A stretch of 64,000 nucleotides of DNA from Eunapius fragilis (lineage: Eukaryota; Porifera; Demospongiae; Spongillida; Spongillidae), in contig OY811974.1 of NCBI GenBank assembly GCA_963681505.1, forward strand, positions 1,385,128 to 1,449,127, written 5' to 3'. Below are positions 58,860 through 64,000 of the stretch, piece after piece. Position 1 is the first letter of the stretch. Each line of letters starts with the position of its first letter. Both the position numbers and the translations under genes were made by a program. A model generated the notes under the pieces. It was not told the DNA's origin. It saw nothing but the letters and a program-made list of their open reading frames with translations, and did no database searches.

Positions 58860-59632
58860 TGTATTACCAATGTTAAATCAGCGTGACGTACGACAAGGCT
58901 CGGCTGCATGCTCTCTGTGTCAGCACCTCATGCTGCATCCTGGCTACTGGTCACACCTTCTCCTGACCTCGACCGACTGTGATGTCAAGGGAAGCATGTT
59001 TCCCTCTCTCCCAATTGAGGACAAGTACATCCGCTGGCTGCATACAGCTTAGGTCTGGTGTAATGCCACTGCCCGACTCTACTCTCACTCCAAGATGGGC
59101 ACGACGGCAATCACGTTACGCAGATGGTTGTAGCGGGCAACGACATCACCGCCCCGTTTACAGTTAGTAGCGTGGTTGCCAAGGCGGTCAAGAGCTAAGC
59201 CAGGACACAGAGAGCACGAGGAGCCTCTAGCTGTGTCTATCCCTAGCCACCATTGGATGGAAATTTGCAGTTCATTAGGGTCAAGGTGTGACCTCTCCCT
59301 TAATCCCTTCTATCCTAATAGCAGCAAGCTTGTCTAAACGGGGTGCAGTGGGAGGAGGTGGAGGTCAGGAAGCACAAAGCAAATGACCCAAAGTGTTCAG
59401 AGCTGGGTTGGGTGTGTATCCCACTTGCGGCAGAGACTTATGGAAACTGGGTAGGGAAGCCCAATCTACTGTCTCTCGCCTAGCTTCTCACCTGGCCATC
59501 ATCCCCTCTTCCCACAAAGGTAAGGTGCTCATAGAGCTATACAGCAGGCTGAACTTCACCCTGGTTCGGGCTGTGGCTAGAGCCTTGTTGGCAAGATGTG
59601 CTCCCTCCCTTGGCCTCCAGGATATCGTTTGA
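58860..59632 (+). mobile_element. Degraded retroelement-like fragment (probably non-LTR)
   Basis: The last part (about 59340-59632) resembles a C-terminal segment I associate with retroelement polyproteins of marine invertebrates (LGVYPTCGRDLWKLGREAQ, SRLASHLAIIP, YSRLNFTLVRAVARALLAR). The upstream part is broken and only loosely alike. No terminal repeats or complete reverse transcriptase domain were seen. It looks old and non-functional; the family is uncertain. Confidence 0.35.
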
Positions 59633-60013
59633 ATTTTTCTATGTAATGTGTTGTGTACGTTGTATTGATTAAAATTTTTAAGATACTTGCAGATGTGGGA
59701 CTTTTATACACAAGTAGTTATTATTTATAGAACAGGTGAATGTTCATTATCAATTTTGTATTGTAATTGTTGTGAGCATTTTTATAGCAAACATCAGTAG
59801 TGGTAGGGATGGTGTGGTATGGGAGGTGATGGGGATGGTGTGGTATGGGAGGTGGTGGGGATGGTTGGTGGTATGAGAGGTTGTTGCTGTAGTTGGACAT
59901 GGCTATGTGTCGAAGTAGCTATTAATTAGAATGTTAATATTACATGCAGGAATTATATTGTTATGAAGTATGTTAATGCTCAAGTATTGAACTGAGTAAC
60001 AGGTGTGTTATAG
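59633..60013 (+). other. Spacer upstream of the GH116 duplicate
   Basis: Unassigned A/T-rich sequence. The GGGATGGTGTGGTATGGGAGGTG repeats at about 59815-59880 resemble intron sequence near 47720-47750 of the first GH116 copy, suggesting that the left limit of the duplicated segment is close by. Confidence 0.4.
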
Positions 60014-60540
60014 GAAGGATCAGGGTCCTTCACAAGGATCATTATCCCATTGTGTTTGACGGATTAGGGCCTTCACAAAGATCATTATCCCATTGTGTTA
60101 GAAGGATCAGGGTCCTTCACAAGGATCATTATCCCATTGTGTTTGACGGATTAGGGCCTTCACAAAGATCATTATCCCATTGTGTTAGAAGGATCAGGGT
60201 CCTTCACAAGGATCATTATCCCAATGTGTTTGAAGTATCAGGGTCCTTCACAAGGATCATTATCCCATTGTGTTAGAAGGATTAGGGCCTTCACAAAGAT
60301 CATTATCCCATTGTGTTAGAAGGATCAGGGTCCTTCACAAGGATCATTATCCCATTGTGTTTGAAGGATTAGGGCCTTCACAAAGATCATTATCCCATTG
60401 TGTTAGAAGGATCAGGGTCCTTCACAAGGATCATTATCCCATTGTGTTAGAAGGATTAGGGCCTTCACAAAGATCATTATCCCATTGTGTTAGAAGGATC
60501 AGGGTCCTTCAGAAGGATCATTATCCCATTGTGTTTGGGA
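60014..60540 (+). repeat. 43/44-bp array with 87-bp higher-order period
   Basis: About twelve units mostly alternate GGATCAGGGTCCTTCACAAG and GGATTAGGGCCTTCACAAAG, each ending ATCATTATCCCATTGTGTT. The matching intron of copy 1 (about 47780-47830) holds only about one unit, so this array expanded after the duplication. Confidence 0.93.
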
Positions 60541-60741
60541 GAACAAATAAGTTAACTGCCTGTCAATAACCTGTTGCCTATAGTAAGTGTTGAATATTTA
60601 TATTTCACTGCACACTTTGCAATGAAGTGGCTTCCTCTAATTGCATCATTTTGTAAAAAGGGAGAGGGGAGGAGGGAGAGGGGAGGAGGAAGAGGGTGTG
60701 TCAGTCATACTGCATGCTACTCTGTCCCATATTTTTAAAAG

Positions 60742-61383
60742 GTATCTCCACTGGGTCATTTGAGCTTCGAGCTGACGGGACCTTCCACGAGTGGACCATC
60801 TTCAACCAACACCCAGCTGGGCCCCCAAAGCTCCAAACCTTGGAGAACACCTTCATGGGTCTGTATGTGAAGAGAGCATCGGGACATACTGCCTCCTATG
60901 TCCTTCAGACCAACCCAAGTGATGGCCGCCTGCCTGGGGTACAGAGCCTCATGTACCAAGGTGAGGGGGGCGAATGGGGGACGGGGGAGAGGGAGAGAGA
61001 TGGGGATAGAGAAAGAGGAAGTGGGGGGAAAGAGTCCATGTGTGTATGCTATGTGTATGTGATGTGCAGGTGTGTGTGCACGCATGAATTTGTGCATGTG
61101 CTTTTATATGGAGTTGTGTGTGCATGTGTGTGTGTGTGTGTTTGTGTGTGCATGGATTTGTGTGTGGGAGTGCATGAATTTGTGTATGGGAGTGTATGAA
61201 TTTGTGAATGTACTTGCATATATGTGTATGTTTTTTTTTTTGTTGCTTTTTTCAATGTACCTGTATATTTGTGCCTGAATGTGTCCCCTCTATGGTGGTT
61301 TGTTATCATAATAGCTGTTGAGATGGGTAGGATGAAATGTAATTCATTTAATGCACACCCTTTTCCTTGCACACACACACATG

Positions 61384-61425
<42 letters not shown>

Positions 61426-64000
61426 TACAACAGGTGCCCATCCAATGTCCAAACTGGTTGTCATGGACAGCAGGCTCCCGGTAACGCCCACCGTCTATCC
61501 CTACTCCCGGTACAAGGTGGGGGACATGAACACCTCAGCCACGTCCGCCGTTGCCTTCACGACCATCTTGGAGAACCCTCTGAACGAGACGCTCACGGCC
61601 TCCTTCATGTTCAACTCCCCCCACGGGATAGAGCCACACACCCAACGGGCCTTCCCACAGATGTTGGACAAGGAGTGGGAGGAGGGGTCAGCCCCTCCCA
61701 CCACCGGGAACGTACTGAAAGGTGTGGTCAATGCGGTCTCATGTTTTGAGGCCTGCGTTGGTGATCCAGTGTGTGCATCTTGGACCTACCTGGATGCCAC
61801 CCAAGCCTGCATTATATACCCCTATGTGCTGCTGAATGGATATGCTGATGGCTACTACGCTGGTGTGAAGGTGAGGTGACAGTTGATGTGGAGTGGGAGG
61901 AGCTTTGGTGGGGTGGGCGGGGATTTTGTTGGGGAAGGTTATTATCTTTTGTGCGTGTGCGTGACTTGGGTGTATATTGTGGGATAGGGACATGTGTGTA
62001 CATGGAAGTTTGTGGGAAATATGCATGTGTGTGCATTCATCCTCGTACTCTGATGCATGTTGGTCACATCTGTACACACACACTTATACACCACACATAC
62101 AAACACATGTAGGGCTCTTGGGATACAAGCGACATATGCACCACAGTGACCTCAGCAGGAGGGAACCTGTCTCTATGTGGCTTCTCCTTGGATACCACAG
62201 TACGTTCTACCTAACCTACCCATGGGTTAACCTAACATGTACCTAACCCACTTCCCTTATCCCTCCATTGTCAAAAGGCTAAATTTTCCTTCAGGATGAA
62301 CAACGATGTCTACTCTCTGTGGGAGGAGTTTGCCTCCACTGCATGGGTCCTTTGGACCTCCCCATAATGGATACTTTGTGAATGGAGCAGCAGCTGAAAT
62401 GGTGACCCTGGGACCCTACCAGACCAAGGAGGTGACCATTGTCCTGGGATGGTACTTCCCCCACAGAGATTTCCTGGGGCTCCACGTTGGTGAGTGTTGT
62501 GTGAACGTGTGAGTGAAAGTGATAGGTGTGATGTGTGAGGGTATGAAGGTGATTAGGTGTTGGTGTGTGACGTGTGAAGATGATGGGCATATGATGATGG
62601 CATCAGTGTTTTTTGGTGTAGATGATAATGTGTGGTTTGTGTTAGTGTGAATGTGATGGTTAGATGGACCTTACCTGTGTTGGCAGGGAACTTCTATGAC
62701 CATCTATTCAAGAGCTCTGCAGAGGCAGCAGAGAAGTTAGGCAGCAGCCGTGTTGAGGCCGTGACGGACATTGCCAAGCTCCATGAGCCCTTCTTCACCT
62801 CCTCCATGCCCACATACCTACAGGACATCCTCATCAACAGCCTGTCCCACATCCGGTGTGTGTGTGGGGGGGGATGTGTGTGTGGGGGGAGTGCATATGT
62901 GGGGGTGTGGTTGTGTCAAGTCACAAGGGTGTGTATGTATGAGAATTTATGTCTCAATGTCTGTGCATCACATTTAATAACTTGTACCACATCATTAATA
63001 GATTTATTACACACAGGTCAGCCTTCTGGTTGAGAGATGGACGTTGGAGGCAGTGGGAAGCATATGACTGTGTGGACATAGGTCAGTCTACCTGTAGTAT
63101 GGGTCAGTCTACCTGTAGTGTGGGTCAGTCTACCTGTAGTGTGGGTCAGTCTACCTGTAGTGTGGATCAGTCTACCTGTAGTGTGGGTCAGTCTACCTGT
63201 AGTGTGGGTCAGTCTACCTGTAATGTGGGTCAGTCTACCTGTAGTGTGGGTCAGTCTACCTGTAGTGTGGGTCAGTATACCTGTAGTGTGGGTCAGTCTA
63301 CCTGTAGTGTGGGTCAGTCTACCTGTAGTGTGGGTCAGTCTACCTGTAGTGTGGATCAGTCTACCTGTAGTGTGAGTCAGTCTACCTGTAGTGTGGGTCA
63401 GTCTACCTGTAGTGTGGGTCAGTCTACCTGTAGTGTGGGTCAGTCTACCTGTAGTGTGGATCAGTCTACCTGTAGTGTGGGTCAGTCTACCTGTAGTGTG
63501 GGTCAGTCTACCTGTAGTGTGGGTCAGTCTACCTGTAGTGTGGGTCAGTCTACCTGTAGTGTGGGTCAGTCTACCTGTAGTGTGGGTCAGTCTACCTGTA
63601 GTGTGGGTCAGTCTACCTGTAGTGTGGGTCAGTCTACCTGTAGTGTGGGTCAGTCTACCTGTAGTGTGGGTCAGTCGACCTGTAGTGTGGGTCAGTCTAC
63701 CTGTAATGTGGGTCAGTCTACCTGTAGTGTGGGTCAGTCTACCTGTAGTGTGGGTCAGTCTACCTGTAGTGTGGGTCAGTCTACCTGTAGTGTGGATCAG
63801 TCTACCTGTAGTGTGAGTCAGTCTACCTGTAGTGTGGGTCAGTCTACCTGTAGTGTGGGTCAGTCTACCTGTAGTGTGGGTCAGTCTACCTGTAGTGTGG
63901 ATCAGTCTACCTGTAGTGTGAGTCAGTCTACCTGTAGTATGGGTCAGTCTATCTGTAGTGTGGGTCAGTCTACCTGTAGTGTGGGTCAGTCTACCTGTAG
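60742..64000 (+). pseudogene. Partial tandem duplicate of the GH116 gene (5'-truncated, frameshifted, runs off window)
   Basis: Exons 60742-60960, 61434-61870, 62113-62199, 62278-62489, 62687-62855 and 63017-63081 match GH116 exons 3-8 at very high identity with the same phases; three of them are identical in length (219, 437 and 169 nt). Counterparts of the start exon and the membrane-anchor exon (46705-46730, 46994-47424) are absent upstream. Exon 62113-62199 lacks 18 nt in frame (NRVDTT). Exon 62278-62489 carries 4 extra bases near 62341 (ACTGCATGGG against ACTGGG), which shifts the frame and brings an early stop. The catalytic-Glu exon survives as RQWEAYDC. It is probably a recent duplicate that no longer encodes a full enzyme; a heterozygous or assembly error at the 4-base insertion cannot be excluded. 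Confidence 0.85.
63077..64000 (+). repeat. 21-bp donor-copy array in the GH116 duplicate, at least 43 copies
   Basis: Same unit (GGTCAGTCTACCTGTAGTGT) and same position after the donor as 51163-51745, but longer and unfinished at the window edge. Variants GGATCAGT, GTGAGTCAG and TGTAATGTG are scattered through it. Confidence 0.97.

Overview
The window is metazoan nuclear DNA: intron-rich genes, introns loaded with micro- and minisatellites, and no bacterial features. A sponge or another early-branching marine invertebrate is the best guess. This rests on a multi-SRCR receptor, an ankyrin/COR-like/Death-domain gene of a type I associate with sponges, and compact spacing of conserved genes. The species is not identifiable from what I can see. 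Exon models were built by hand from GT/AG junctions, codon phase and remembered human orthologues.

Layout. 1-3592 (+): last six coding exons of the spliceosomal WD40 protein SMU1; its 5' part lies outside the window. 5522-13732 (-): a complete 14-exon gene for a type I receptor with signal peptide, six SRCR domains, one membrane helix and a PPxY tail (829 aa). 14817-45807 (-): a complete SIN3 corepressor gene of about 32 coding exons (about 1216 aa), stretched to 31 kb by tandem arrays in most introns. 46705-56455 (+): a complete 14-exon GH116 (GBA2-related) glycoside hydrolase of 1011 aa, with an N-terminal signal-anchor and a PAN/apple-like insert, head-to-head with SIN3. 57005-58838 (-): an ankyrin/COR-like/Death gene with several frame breaks. 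58860-59632: a degraded retroelement-like fragment. 60742-64000 (+): a 5'-truncated, frameshifted tandem copy of the GH116 gene running off the window.

SMU1 (splicing) and SIN3 (HDAC corepressor scaffold) are nuclear housekeeping genes. The SRCR receptor and GH116 protein are predicted to be membrane-anchored with the domains outside the cytosol. I see no operon-like or pathway link among them; SIN3 and GH116 share a roughly 0.9 kb bidirectional intergenic region.

The most unusual signal is architectural. In at least six introns of three genes a tandem array or duplication starts at the 5' splice site and copies it, so the intron carries a series of donor-like sequences. Other notable items are a perfect 57-bp-arm foldback with 9-bp flanking repeats between SIN3 and GH116, several further foldback elements, two related TTAA-flanked MITEs, a transposon inserted into a minisatellite, a G-run array with ten G tracts, and a candidate 21-nt SIN3 microexon inside an old inverted duplication.
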